Assembly (NCBI GenBank): GCA_900659855.1
Contig: CAACVI010000001.1
Span: 301,179 to 365,178, forward strand
Reading direction: 5' to 3'
Length of the DNA stretch: 64,000 nucleotides
From: Candidatus Desulfarcum epimagneticum
GTDB taxonomy: Bacteria > Desulfobacterota > Desulfobacteria > Desulfobacterales > CR-1
This document shows positions 53,882 through 63,153 of the stretch, piece by piece. How positions within the stretch are numbered: the stretch's first letter is position 1; every line of letters begins with the position of its first letter. Below the pieces are notes generated by a model. The model had not been told where the DNA came from. It was given only the letters and a program-made list of their open reading frames with translations, and searched no databases. A program made the translations under genes and the position numbers.

Positions 53882-54451
53882 TTAAAACTTTTTTCCCGGC
53901 GGCTTTGAAATCTTCGCCGCGAGAACGCCGGCGGCCAGGCCGAAGAGATGGCCTTCCCAGGAAACGCCGGAAAGGGCGGGGGAGAGCCCCCAGAGAAGGC
54001 CGCCGTAAGACGCCGCCGCGACAAGCGCCGTGACGGCGGCGGAGAGCCTGCGTTTGAAAATGCCGCCGGCGGTCAGATAACCGAAGTATCCGAAGACCAG
54101 GCCGCTGGCGCCGATGTGAATGGCGGGTCTGCCCGCGAGCCAGAGCGCGGCGCCGCCGGCCAGTATGACAAACGCCGTGGTTTCCACGAAGGCCCTGCTT
54201 CCGTTTTTTCCTTCCGACACAATAATCAGGGCGCCCAGGAAGGCCAGGGGGGGCGTGTTTAAAAGAAGATGCCCCACGCCGCCGTGGAGGAAGGGGGACA
54301 GGGGGATGCCGGCGAGCCCCGAAAGCGTCCGGGGAAGAATGCCCCATTGCGAAAGGGCCCGGCCGGAGAGCAGGTTGACGGCCTCGAAAAGCCACAGGGC
54401 CGCGATCAGATAAAAAAGGACTTTAAATCGCCGGGAAAAGGCGTTTTTCAT
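53882..54451 (-). CDS. Rhomboid-family intramembrane serine protease
   Basis: A 189-residue membrane protein. HGGVGHLLLN is the loop before the active site, GASGLVFGYFGY holds the catalytic Ser, and SWEGHLFGLAAG holds the catalytic His in the last TM. About six TM helices. ATG 54451 follows the stop of the Etf:quinone oxidoreductase gene by 5 bases, so it is probably co-transcribed, which is an odd partner. The substrate is unknown. Confidence 0.85.
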   Translation of the reverse strand: MKNAFSRRFKVLFYLIAALWLFEAVNLLSGRALSQWGILPRTLSGLAGIPLSPFLHGGVGHLLLNTPPLAFLGALIIVSEGKNGSRAFVETTAFVILAGGAALWLAGRPAIHIGASGLVFGYFGYLTAGGIFKRRLSAAVTALVAAASYGGLLWGLSPALSGVSWEGHLFGLAAGVLAAKISKPPGKKF

Positions 54452-54456
54452 ACTTG

Positions 54457-56565
54457 TCAGACCATTTTTTCCGCCACAATCTCGGCGATGTCCCGGATTT
54501 GGATGTCGTCTTCTTTGCCCATTTCCTTCATGCCGTCTTCCAGCATGGTCATGCAGAAGGGGCAGGCCGCCGCCGCGTGATCGGCGCCTGAGGCCGCGAT
54601 TTCTTCGGCGCGCGCCAGGTTGATCCGCTTGCCGATGGACTCCTCCATCCACATCCTTGCCCCGCCGGCGCCGCAACAGAAGCTTTCTTTCCCATGCCGG
54701 GGAAGCTCCAGAAGCCCGTCTTGCGCCATGTCGCGCACAAGGGATCGCGGCGGCTCATAGACCGACTGGTAGCGGCCCAGGTAGCAGGGATCGTGGTAGG
54801 TCCAGGACCCTTCCAGGGAGCGCTCCAGCGAGATTCGGCCGGTTTTCGCCAGATCGTGGATGAGGCTGGAATGGTGGACGACCTCATAGCGTCCGCCCAG
54901 CTGGGGGTAGTCATGCTTCAAGGCGTTGAGGCAGTGGGGGCATGCCGTGACGATTTTTTTCACGTTGTAGCGGCTCAATGTCTCGATGTTTTCCAGCGCC
55001 ATCATTTGAAACAGCATTTCATTTCCGGCCCGCCGGGCGAAGTCCCCTGCGCATTTTTCCTCGGCCCCCAAAATGGCGAAGGAGACCCCGGCTTTTTTGA
55101 GAACCCGGGCCAGGGCCGCCGAAATTTTTTTGCTTCGGTCGTCAAAGGACCCGGCGCAACCCACCCAGAACAGATACTCCACATCGGAATTTTCGGCCAT
55201 GGTGGGAATGTCCAGCCCCTCGGCCCAGTCGGCGCGCTTGTCATAGCCGATGCCCCAGGGATTGCCGTTTCGCTCCAGCCCCTTCAAAGCCGCGTTCAGC
55301 TCGCTGGGATAGGCTTCCGCCATGAGTGTCTGTCCCTGCCGCATGGCGATGATACGGGGGACCTGCTCAATGGCCGCGGGGCACACCTCCTCGCAGGCCC
55401 GGCAGGTCACGCAGGCCCACAGGGTGTCCGGGGAAATCACGTCCCCGACCAGGCTTTTTTCGCTGTTCAGCCCGGCCAGGCGGGCTTTGATTTCCTCGGC
55501 CTTTTCAGGATCGCTTTGGGAGTCAAGGAGCCCGGAGAGCTTTGAGCGCTCGATGATCGGGTCCGCCCGCCTGAAAAGCTCATGTTTCAACTGATCGTTG
55601 AAGTCGTGGAGATTCAGGGGCTTTTCCGTGACATGGGCCGGGCAGACCTCCTTGCACCGGCCGCACTCGGCGCAGGTGTAAAGGTCCAGACCCTGCTTCC
55701 AGGAAAGCTGATGAATGTGGTTGAGGCCCAAAGTTTCGTTTTCCCAGGCGTCCTCGTCCTCCAGGTCCAGGAGCTGGGGCTTTTCATGGGGATATCCCAG
55801 GCTTTTGAAAAACACGTTGGGCAAAGCCGTGATGACATGAAAATGTTTGCCGTAGGGCAGGAAATTAAGAAAAAGAAGCTGGACGGCGATGTGGGACCAG
55901 AACATGGAGACCATCAGCGCCTCCAGGGCGCCGGGGGGAAGTTTGGAAACAAGCGCCGCGGCGGCCGCCGAGACCGGGGTCCAGGCGAATTCGGCGCCGT
56001 ATGCCGGGTGGCTGAAAAAGTGAAGGTCCCCGGGATTCTGGTGAAGCGTGATCAGGTTCTGGCGGGCGCCGTCGTACAAAAGATCCGAGACCATCAAAAC
56101 CGCGATCATGACCAGGACAAGATAGGCCTCCCAGGTGTTGTGGAGCCGCTCGGGCTTTAAGACCGCGCGGCGGAAAAGGGCCAGGAAAACCATCAGGAGA
56201 ACGGCGGCCTCCATGATGTCTTTTAAAGCGAGATACACATACCCCGCCAGGGAGTCATGGCCCAGAAGCGGAAGCTCAAAGCCCTTGACGAACCCCTCCC
56301 CGTATAAATTCACGCTTCGGATCAAAAGGATACAAAATCCCCAGAAGATCAGGGCGTGCATGACGCCCGCCATGCGCTCCTTTTTCCGGCCCGCCAGGCG
56401 TTTCTGGCCGATGGCCATGACCAGGACGTTTTTAAGCCGCCGGCCGATTTGGCCGGTCCGCTCAGCGGGCCCCAGGGCCTTGAGCAGCAGCGTTTTTCGA
56501 AACATGGACCAGGCGAAAACGCCCAGTCCGGCCGCCAGAAGAAGAGACATGAGAAGGGGATTCAT
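54457..56565 (-). CDS. EtfAB:quinone oxidoreductase (membrane Fe-S, CCG type)
   Basis: A 702-residue membrane protein. The N-terminal half has NarI-like TM helices with likely heme ligands (LLLIRSVNLYGEGFVKGFEL, then FWSHIAVQLLFLNFLPYGKH). Two [4Fe-4S] motifs follow (CAECGRCKEVCP, CVTCRACEEVCP), then two CCG domains (WVGCAGSFDDRSKK, and CYLGRYQ with CCGAGGARMWMEE). This is the membrane oxidoreductase that passes electrons between EtfAB and menaquinone in many acyl-CoA-oxidising anaerobes. It is directly downstream of etfA. Confidence 0.9.
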   Translation of the reverse strand: MNPLLMSLLLAAGLGVFAWSMFRKTLLLKALGPAERTGQIGRRLKNVLVMAIGQKRLAGRKKERMAGVMHALIFWGFCILLIRSVNLYGEGFVKGFELPLLGHDSLAGYVYLALKDIMEAAVLLMVFLALFRRAVLKPERLHNTWEAYLVLVMIAVLMVSDLLYDGARQNLITLHQNPGDLHFFSHPAYGAEFAWTPVSAAAAALVSKLPPGALEALMVSMFWSHIAVQLLFLNFLPYGKHFHVITALPNVFFKSLGYPHEKPQLLDLEDEDAWENETLGLNHIHQLSWKQGLDLYTCAECGRCKEVCPAHVTEKPLNLHDFNDQLKHELFRRADPIIERSKLSGLLDSQSDPEKAEEIKARLAGLNSEKSLVGDVISPDTLWACVTCRACEEVCPAAIEQVPRIIAMRQGQTLMAEAYPSELNAALKGLERNGNPWGIGYDKRADWAEGLDIPTMAENSDVEYLFWVGCAGSFDDRSKKISAALARVLKKAGVSFAILGAEEKCAGDFARRAGNEMLFQMMALENIETLSRYNVKKIVTACPHCLNALKHDYPQLGGRYEVVHHSSLIHDLAKTGRISLERSLEGSWTYHDPCYLGRYQSVYEPPRSLVRDMAQDGLLELPRHGKESFCCGAGGARMWMEESIGKRINLARAEEIAASGADHAAAACPFCMTMLEDGMKEMGKEDDIQIRDIAEIVAEKMV

Positions 56566-56581
56566 GGGTCCGTCCCTTAAC

Positions 56582-57541
56582 TTAATTTCTGTGTTTTTTG
56601 ATTTCTTCCCTCAAAATCGGGACCACCTCGAAAAGGTCGCCGACAATGCCGTAGTCCGCCACGTTGAAAATGGGCGCCTCGGGGTCTTTGTTCACGGCCA
56701 GGATCACCTTGGAGCCGTTCATGCCCGCCAGATGCTGGATGGCCCCGGAGATGCCCACGGCCACGTACAGGGTGGGCGCCACGATTTTGCCGGTCTGGCC
56801 CACCTGTTTGTTGTGGCCCATAAATCCCGCGTCGATCATGGCCCGGGAGGCGCCGAAGCCCGCGTTGAGGTCGTCGGCCAGACCCTTGACCAGATCCACC
56901 CCGGCCTGGTCTTTGGCCCCCCGGCCCACCGACACCACGATGTCGGCGTCGGCCAGATCAATGTCGCCTTCGGCGTCGGATATCAGGCCCTTGATGGCGG
57001 CCTTTAAATCCGGCTCCGGCGCGGAAAGCGGGACCACGTTCTCAGTCCCTGAGATTCCCTCGTCCGCCTCAAAGGCGCCGGCCCTGACCACGGCCACGAG
57101 TTTTTCAGCGTTGATCTGAACGCGCTGGGTCACTTTGTTGGTGATGGCCGGGCGAATGATCTCCACGCGGTCTTTTGAGAGGTCGATGTCCGTGATTTCC
57201 GTGGCGCACGCGGCGTCCAGGCGGGCCGCCACCCGGGGCGCCATGGCTTTTCCGCTTTCGGAAAAGGGGAACCAGATGAGGTCGGCCTCAAACTGTCCGG
57301 CCGCGTCCGCCACGCAGGAGGCGTAGGGTCCCGCTGAAAACACCTCCAGGGACGGATCGTCGGCGATATATTGAACGTCGGAGCCGGCCTTTGCCAGCTC
57401 CGGGGCCAGGGATTTCACGCCGGCGCCGATGGCCACAATGGCGGTTTCGGCGCCGATGGACCGGGCTTTGGATAACAGTTCGGCGGCGCTGCCCTTGAGC
57501 GCGCCTTTTTTGATGTCTGCGACGATAAGCGCTTTAGCCAT
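56582..57541 (-). CDS. etfA: Electron transfer flavoprotein, alpha subunit
   Basis: A 319-residue FAD-binding subunit. The C-terminal FAD domain has VSVGRGAKDQAGVDLVKGLA, GFMGHNKQVGQTGKIVAPTL, YVAVGISGAIQHLAGM and VNKDPEAPIFNVADYGIVGD. No N-terminal ferredoxin extension, so it is the ordinary type. It lies between etfB and the quinone oxidoreductase. Confidence 0.97.
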   Translation of the reverse strand: MAKALIVADIKKGALKGSAAELLSKARSIGAETAIVAIGAGVKSLAPELAKAGSDVQYIADDPSLEVFSAGPYASCVADAAGQFEADLIWFPFSESGKAMAPRVAARLDAACATEITDIDLSKDRVEIIRPAITNKVTQRVQINAEKLVAVVRAGAFEADEGISGTENVVPLSAPEPDLKAAIKGLISDAEGDIDLADADIVVSVGRGAKDQAGVDLVKGLADDLNAGFGASRAMIDAGFMGHNKQVGQTGKIVAPTLYVAVGISGAIQHLAGMNGSKVILAVNKDPEAPIFNVADYGIVGDLFEVVPILREEIKKHRN

Positions 57542-57605
57542 GATGATTTTTCCTCATATATATAAATAGTAGGGTATAAACGGGATTGACGGACGCGGGC
57601 TTTTT

Positions 57606-58388
57606 TTAAAGGGCCTTTGCCTCGTTGACCAGAAGGTCCACCACCCGGGCCGTGATTTCGGCGGCGTCGCCCTCGAATTTCTGCCCGGCCTTTCGGGTCT
57701 CGGACGCCATGAACTCCAGAACCTCGGATCTGGGCGCGCCGGCCCCCACTTCCCCGGCCGATGTCCCCAGCGCCGCCAGGTCCATGGTCTCAATGGGCTT
57801 TTTCTTGGCCATCATGACGCCCCGCATCTGGGGCAGCCGGGGCTCGTTGATGCTGACGTCCACCGCGATCACGGCGGGCGTCGTCACCTCCAGCTCCTCG
57901 GTTCCGGCGTCTCCGGAACGGGAGATTTTGAGGCGGCCCTCATCCAGAGCCTCGACGCCGATGACGTTGCTGACGCACGGAAGCCCCAGGATTTCGGCCA
58001 GGAAAATCCCGGTCTGGCCGTTGTCCGTGTCCTGGGCCTGTTTGCCCGTGATAATGAGATCATAATCCCCGGCCTCAAAGACCCTGGCGATGACCCGGGC
58101 GAAGGTGAAGGAGTCGGCGCGTTCCAGGGCCGGGTCCTCGATATGAATTCCCTTCTCCATTCCCATGGCGTAACACCGGCGGATGACCTCGGCGTTGTCC
58201 CCGCCGCCCACGCTCACCAGGGTGGTTTGGGCGCCGTTGTTTTCTTTAAGCCGGATGGACTCCTCCACCGCGCTTTCGTCCCAGGCGTTGGTCACATACT
58301 GAAGCCCGTCCTCCACCAGCGCCCCGTCCTTGACGCGCATGTTCAGCTCCACATCCACCACTTTTTTGACTGTCGTGAGAATTTTCAA
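57606..58388 (-). CDS. etfB: Electron transfer flavoprotein, beta subunit
   Basis: A 260-residue subunit. WDESAVEESIRLKENNG, DLIITGKQAQDTDNGQTGIF and GLPCVSNVIG are typical, with AKKKPIETMDL near the C-terminus. The bifurcating-type FAD-binding signature was not examined in detail. With etfA it accepts electrons from acyl-CoA dehydrogenases. Confidence 0.97.
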   Translation of the reverse strand: MKILTTVKKVVDVELNMRVKDGALVEDGLQYVTNAWDESAVEESIRLKENNGAQTTLVSVGGGDNAEVIRRCYAMGMEKGIHIEDPALERADSFTFARVIARVFEAGDYDLIITGKQAQDTDNGQTGIFLAEILGLPCVSNVIGVEALDEGRLKISRSGDAGTEELEVTTPAVIAVDVSINEPRLPQMRGVMMAKKKPIETMDLAALGTSAGEVGAGAPRSEVLEFMASETRKAGQKFEGDAAEITARVVDLLVNEAKAL

Positions 58389-58464
58389 AACATCCTCCTG
58401 TCTGATCGCGTTTGTTTTGTTTATGAAAGGCGGCGCCTTTGGACAAACCGGCCGGCCGCGCCTT

Positions 58465-59277
58465 TTATTTGATGGTCACACGCTCCCGCCCGCACACAAT
58501 GACAAGCCCGGAGCGTTTCGGGGAAAAGGCCAGGGTCATGCCCAGATCCCGCCCCAGATCGGCGGCCAGCGCCGTGGGCCTGGATTTGCTGACGATCAGG
58601 GGAATCCTGGCCCGGGCCGCCTTCTGGACCATCTCATAGCTGATCCGGGAAGACAGGGCGAGCGCCCGCGCCCGGTCCAGTTTTCGGCCCATGAGCGCTT
58701 TTCCCACGGCCTTGTCCAGGGCGTTGTGCCGGCCCGCGTCCTCGGCGAAGGACAGCATGTCCAGACGCCGGTCAAAGAGCGCCGCGGCGTGGGAGCCCCG
58801 GGTCCGGGGGTACCAGGTCTGGCTGGCGTAAAGTTTTTCGACACAGTCAAACAGCCGGGCGCTGTCCGTCTTAAAGCCGGTTTCGGCGGGGGCCAGCTCC
58901 TGCTTTAAGTCTTCCAGCATCTCTTTGCCGCAGATTCCGCAGCTGGTCTGGCTGACAAAGCCCCTTCTTTTAAGAACCCGGGCGATTTTTTCCCGCCGCA
59001 GGGGTTTGACGCGGACCTCAACCACGTTGGGGTCCAGGTCCGGGCAATGCCCCACTGATGCGAAATCATCCGGGGAGTCCGCGATCCCCTCGGCCAGGCA
59101 GAAGCCCGCCGCGTGAAACAACTCTTCCCCGGGGGTTCTCATCACCACCGAGTAGGGCTCGCCCTCCACGCGGATCAAGAGGGGCTCTTCGTTGATCAGC
59201 TCCAGGGAATCTTCCCGGGCCCCCTCCCCGCCGCATCTTAAAACCGGGTAAAATTCCGTTTGACGACCGGATTTCAA
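58465..59277 (-). CDS. fdhD: Formate dehydrogenase accessory sulfurtransferase
   Basis: A 270-residue protein that transfers sulfur to the Mo/W-bis-PGD cofactor of formate dehydrogenase. Features: NEEPLLIRVEGEPYSVVMRT, GFCLAEGIADSPDDF, the active Cys in FVSQTSCGICGKEML, and AEDAGRHNALDKAVGKALMG. The start is TTG 59277 with GGAG about 10 bases before it. It lies between etfB and the ferredoxin-like gene, apart from the fdhA operon at 29 kb, which it presumably serves. Confidence 0.9.
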   Translation of the reverse strand: MKSGRQTEFYPVLRCGGEGAREDSLELINEEPLLIRVEGEPYSVVMRTPGEELFHAAGFCLAEGIADSPDDFASVGHCPDLDPNVVEVRVKPLRREKIARVLKRRGFVSQTSCGICGKEMLEDLKQELAPAETGFKTDSARLFDCVEKLYASQTWYPRTRGSHAAALFDRRLDMLSFAEDAGRHNALDKAVGKALMGRKLDRARALALSSRISYEMVQKAARARIPLIVSKSRPTALAADLGRDLGMTLAFSPKRSGLVIVCGRERVTIK

Positions 59278-59329
59278 TGGGCGCCGTCTCCATCAAAGCG
59301 GCCCCGCGCGGGGATTTTTACCGCCCGCG

Positions 59330-59950
59330 TCATGGTCCGTTCTCCCCGGCGGCGCCGGCAGAGGACGGGGGAAACGCAATGGCTTCGGTCAAAGCGAAAA
59401 CCGCCTGGAGATAGGATGTGGGGCACAGCGGAAAACATTCTTTGCAGTCCCGGCACTCCACAGAGGCGACTTCCGGGATAAAGCTGATTTCTTTCCCGGC
59501 TCCCCGGCCGATAAATCCCACCGCGTTTTTTTGCTTGATTTCCGCGCAGTATCGGACGCATAAGCCGCAATGAACGCAAAATGAGGCCTCTTTTTCAAAA
59601 CGGTCCGGGGCCGCGTGATATTCTTCGGCCATTTCCCGCAATTCCGGAGAGTCCGGGGCGTGGGCCAGCAAAAGCTCCAGAATGGTTTTGCGAATCCGGT
59701 CGATCCTGGCGGACCGGGTTTTCACCGACAAATTTTCCTCCACCGTGTAAACGCAGGACACCACGAGTCTGGAGCGGTCGCCCGTCCCCGCTTCCACGAT
59801 GCAGAGCCGGCAGCCGCCAAACGGTTCCAGTTTTTCGTGATGGCAGAGTGTGGGAATGTGTATTCCCGCGTTTTTCGCCGCCTCCAGAATGGTCATCCCT
59901 TCCTTTGCCGCGACTTTTTTTCCGTCAATGTCTAAAAGGATTTCACTCAT
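59330..59950 (-). CDS. NuoG-N-like [2Fe-2S]/[4Fe-4S] electron-transfer protein
   Basis: A 206-residue protein equal to the Fe-S front part of NuoG/FdhA without the molybdopterin domain. [2Fe-2S] ligands: CHHEKLEPFGGCRLC, then SCVYTVEEN. [4Fe-4S] ligands: CVHCGLCVRYC and CRDCKECFPLCP. It overlaps the 3' end of the NuoF-like gene by 8 bases. It probably passes electrons from the flavin subunit to an as yet unseen partner. Confidence 0.88.
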   Translation of the reverse strand: MSEILLDIDGKKVAAKEGMTILEAAKNAGIHIPTLCHHEKLEPFGGCRLCIVEAGTGDRSRLVVSCVYTVEENLSVKTRSARIDRIRKTILELLLAHAPDSPELREMAEEYHAAPDRFEKEASFCVHCGLCVRYCAEIKQKNAVGFIGRGAGKEISFIPEVASVECRDCKECFPLCPTSYLQAVFALTEAIAFPPSSAGAAGENGP

Positions 59951-61865
59951 TTTTCCCGCTCTTTTTTTTTATGGCTCTTTTCTCTTCAGGCACAGGGGGA
60001 GGCGGCGGCTCGCCGGAAATTTTCCCCACGGCGCCGAAGCGGGAGGGGCAAACTTCAAAGCAGGCGCCGCATTGGACGCATTTTTCCTGGTCGATGATAT
60101 GGATTTTTCTTTTTCCCCCGTCAATGGCGTCCGCCGGGCATTTTTTCAGGCACATCATGCAGGCCGCGCATTTTTCCGGATCGATGTGATACGCGATGAG
60201 CGCCTTGCAGGACAGGGCCGGGCATCGTTTGTCTTGAATGTGCGCCTCGTACTCATCCCTGAAATGGCGCAGGGCGCTCAGGAAGGGGTTGGGCGCGCTG
60301 CCCCCCAAAGCGCACAGGGACGCCTCCTTGGCGGTTTCGGACAGCTCTTCCAGAAGCTCGATGTCGCCTTGTTTTCCCTTTCCCTCGGTGATGCGGGTGA
60401 GTATCCGGAGCATCTGCCTCAAGCCCTCGCGGCACGGGACGCATTTCCCGCAGGATTCATCGGTGAGAAATTCGATGAAATAACGGGCCACATCCACCAT
60501 GCAGGTGTCTTCGTCCATGATGATCATTCCGCCTGATCCCATCATGGAGCCGGCCTGGGCGAGTTCGTCAAACCCCACCGGCAGATCCAGCAGATCTTCG
60601 GGAATGCATCCTCCGGAGGGTCCCCCGGTCTGCGCCGCTTTGAATTTTTTTCCCCCGGGAATGCCCCCGCCTATCTTGAAGATAATGTCTCGCAAGGTCA
60701 TGCCCATGGGGACTTCCACCAGGCCGGTGTTGGTGATTTTTCCCACCAGGGAGAAAATTTTGGTTCCTTTGCTTCCCTCCGTCCCGAACTGGGTGAACCA
60801 GTCCGCCCCTTTACTGATGATCAAAGGCACGTTGGCCCAGGTCTCCACATTGTTCAGCACGCTGGGTTTTTCCCAAAGGCCCTTGATGTTGGAGCGGATA
60901 TACTTGGGCCTTGGCTCTCCCGCCCGGCCTTCCAGGGCCGTCATCAGGGCGGTGGACTCCCCGCAGACAAAGGCGCCGGCGCCCTGGTGGACGAGCGCCT
61001 TGAAATCAAATCCCGACCCCAGGATATTTTCGCCCAGCAGACCATACGCCTCGGCCTGGCGAATGGCCAGGTTGATATTCTCCACCGCCAGGGGGTATTC
61101 CTGGCGCACATAAATATACCCCTCCCGCGCGCCGATGGCGTAGGCGCCGATGATCAGCCCTTCCAGGATGGAGTGGGGATTTCCCTCCAGAAGGCTTCGG
61201 TCCATATAGGCCCCGGGGTCGCCCTCGTCCGCGTTGACGATGACATATTTGATGTCGGCGGGGGCGTTTCGGGTTCCCTCCCATTTTCTCCCCGCCGGGA
61301 AGCCGCCGCCGCCCCTGCCCCGCAGGTTGGACTTTTTAATTTCCTCCAAAACGCTTTCAGGGCTCATTTCGGAAAAAACTTTGGCCAGGGCGCCGTAGCC
61401 GCCGATGGCCAGGTAGTCGTCGAGGCTTTTGGGATCAATGGCCCCGTTGGATCCGAAAACCAGGCGCGTCTGGCCTTTGTAGAAGGGGATTTCGGATTCA
61501 TGAACGATTTTTTCGCCGGATTCCGGGTCGGTGTACAAAAGCCGGTCTATGATTTTCTTTTGCTTGACGGTCTCGGAGATAATCTCGGGGATATCGCCGG
61601 GCTTGACCTGGAAATAACATATTTCCCCGGGATGGATCACGACAATGGGGCCCCTTTCGCAAAAGCCGTGGCAGCCCGTTCTCCTGACATCCGCGTCCAC
61701 GCCCTGCTTTTGAATCTCCTCTTTGAGGCTTTCGGCCACTTCGTCGCTTCCGGTGGCATGGCAGGCCGATCCGGAGCAAAGCGAGATGACGGTCCTGTTC
61801 GGGTCTCTTTTGGACACAAGGCCCTTTCTGAATTGATCCAGCTCCGCTGGTGAATTTATCCGCAT
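59943..61865 (-). CDS. NuoF-like NAD(H)/FMN subunit (second set)
   Basis: A 640-residue paralogue of the protein at 29531. It has an N-terminal thioredoxin-like [2Fe-2S] (CSGSACHATGSDEV, GCHGFCERGP), the FMN/NADH site (LRGRGGGGFPAGRKWE, VNADEGDPGAYMDR, GAGAFVCGESTAL), ESCGKCVPCREG, and a C-terminal double [4Fe-4S] (CAACMMCLKKCP, CVQCGACFEVCP). ATG 61865 has AAGGTG before it; GTG 61868 is an alternative. It follows the NuoE-like gene by 9 bases. Confidence 0.92.
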   Translation of the reverse strand: MRINSPAELDQFRKGLVSKRDPNRTVISLCSGSACHATGSDEVAESLKEEIQKQGVDADVRRTGCHGFCERGPIVVIHPGEICYFQVKPGDIPEIISETVKQKKIIDRLLYTDPESGEKIVHESEIPFYKGQTRLVFGSNGAIDPKSLDDYLAIGGYGALAKVFSEMSPESVLEEIKKSNLRGRGGGGFPAGRKWEGTRNAPADIKYVIVNADEGDPGAYMDRSLLEGNPHSILEGLIIGAYAIGAREGYIYVRQEYPLAVENINLAIRQAEAYGLLGENILGSGFDFKALVHQGAGAFVCGESTALMTALEGRAGEPRPKYIRSNIKGLWEKPSVLNNVETWANVPLIISKGADWFTQFGTEGSKGTKIFSLVGKITNTGLVEVPMGMTLRDIIFKIGGGIPGGKKFKAAQTGGPSGGCIPEDLLDLPVGFDELAQAGSMMGSGGMIIMDEDTCMVDVARYFIEFLTDESCGKCVPCREGLRQMLRILTRITEGKGKQGDIELLEELSETAKEASLCALGGSAPNPFLSALRHFRDEYEAHIQDKRCPALSCKALIAYHIDPEKCAACMMCLKKCPADAIDGGKRKIHIIDQEKCVQCGACFEVCPSRFGAVGKISGEPPPPPVPEEKRAIKKKSGKNE

Positions 61866-61874
61866 CACATCACC

Positions 61875-62333
61875 TTACTCATAATTTTTCAGCACGTCCG
61901 CCGTTTGGCCCGGCGCCACCTTGCCGTGGGTTTTTCCGTTGATTTCCACCACCGGCCCCAGGGCGCAGCAGCCCAGGCAGTTAACCGTGTCCAGGCTGAA
62001 CTTTAAATCCGGGTCGGTTTCGCCGGGTTTGATCCCGATCTGGTCCTGAATCGCGTCCAGCGCCCGCCCCGCGCCCCGGACATGGCAGGCGGTGCCCATG
62101 CAGATGTGAATCTCATGGCGGCCCTTGGGAACCAGGCTGAAGGCTTTGTAAAAGGTGGCGATATGCTGGACCCGTGTCAAAGGGACGTCCAGTTTTTCCC
62201 CCACCCTTTCAAGGGCCTCTTTGGGAAGCCAGCGGTTTTCGCTTTGAATGTCCAGCAGTATCTGAATCAGCGAGCTGGGCAGGCTTTCATGCCTGTCAAT
62301 AATTTCATCGATTTTTTCCATATCCATAGACAT
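61875..62333 (-). CDS. NuoE-like [2Fe-2S] subunit (second set)
   Basis: A protein of about 152 residues. Cluster cysteines in CMGTACHVRGAG and CLGCCALGP. The start is one of several clustered ATGs; ATG 62333 follows AGGATG. The long frame reaching 62417 would overlap mvhD and is not used. Confidence 0.9.
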   Translation of the reverse strand: MSMDMEKIDEIIDRHESLPSSLIQILLDIQSENRWLPKEALERVGEKLDVPLTRVQHIATFYKAFSLVPKGRHEIHICMGTACHVRGAGRALDAIQDQIGIKPGETDPDLKFSLDTVNCLGCCALGPVVEINGKTHGKVAPGQTADVLKNYE

Positions 62334-62355
62334 CATCCTGTGCTTTGCGTTTCTT

Positions 62356-63135
62356 TCATTCCGCGCCCCGGGCCAGGGCGTAGCGCCTGGCGTCCACATC
62401 GTATCGGACCCATCCATGCCTGGATGAGGCGTTCATGCGGCTGGACACCTCGGAGGGGCTGATGCCCAGGCCCTTTGAGATTTCCCCGGCGGAAAGGGGC
62501 GATTCTTTTAAAAGCCGCGTTATCTGGCCGATGGCCAGTTTGTCGGCGATCAGCTCATCAAAGAGCCGGAGCCACTCTTCGCTGTTCAGGAAGGACTCAT
62601 AGGCCTCTTGTGATTTGACCGATGGTTTCAGCCTCCGGTTTTCCGCCAGTTTCATGTAGGGGACCAGCTGCCTGGCGGCCTCGATTTTGGGCCGCCATCG
62701 CTTTTCGTCCTCCTCCCCGCCCGTTCCGATGGGCCCCATCTCCTTGACCTGGTTTGTGAAATCGTCAATGAGCCGGGTCAGAAGAATGCCGTCTCCGCCG
62801 GACATGAATTCGATGCGGAGACGCTCCGGGGACAGGCCGACGCGCGTCATGATTTCCCGGCACAGGCGCGCGGCGCTCAGCGCGTCGTAATTGCCATGGG
62901 TGACATAGTTGCACTCATCCAGCCGGCATCCGCCGATAAACACGCCGTCCTGGCCGTTGGAAAAGGCCCTGAGAATAAACTCCAGGTCCACCCTTCCGGA
63001 GCACATCACACGAATGAGCCTGATTTTATTTGTATATTGAAGTCTGGAAACTCCAGCCATGTCCGCGGCGCCGTACGCTCACCAGTGACAGACAAATCCC
63101 AGAACTTTCGGTTTAAACTCCGCGTCCGCGCTCAT
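62356..63135 (-). CDS. mvhD: Selenocysteine MvhD-like hydrogenase/Hdr iron-sulfur subunit
   Basis: A 259-residue protein read from ATG 63135, which has AGGAGG 9 bases upstream, through TGA 63081-63079 as selenocysteine 19 (LGFVCHW-U-AYGAADMAGVSR). The family normally has Cys there (CxWC). Downstream are VMCSGRVDLEFILRAFSNGQ and GGCRLDECNYVTHGNYDA, typical MvhD. The C-terminal third (from about 185) is an added winged-helix-like segment (LSAGEISKGLGISPSEVSSR). Ordinary callers would start at Met 27, losing the cluster ligands. MvhD carries electrons between a NAD(H) or hydrogenase module and HdrA. Confidence 0.9.
63044..63081 (-). promoter_or_regulatory. UGA selenocysteine codon of mvhD with candidate SECIS
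   Basis: The in-frame UGA (63081-63079) is followed 22 bases later on the minus strand by CTGGA-GTT-TCCAG (63056-63044), a short stem with G at the loop start. The spacing suits a bacterial SECIS, but the stem is short and less convincing than that of fdhA. Confidence 0.65.
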
Positions 63136-63153
63136 TGATTCCATCCTCCTTTT

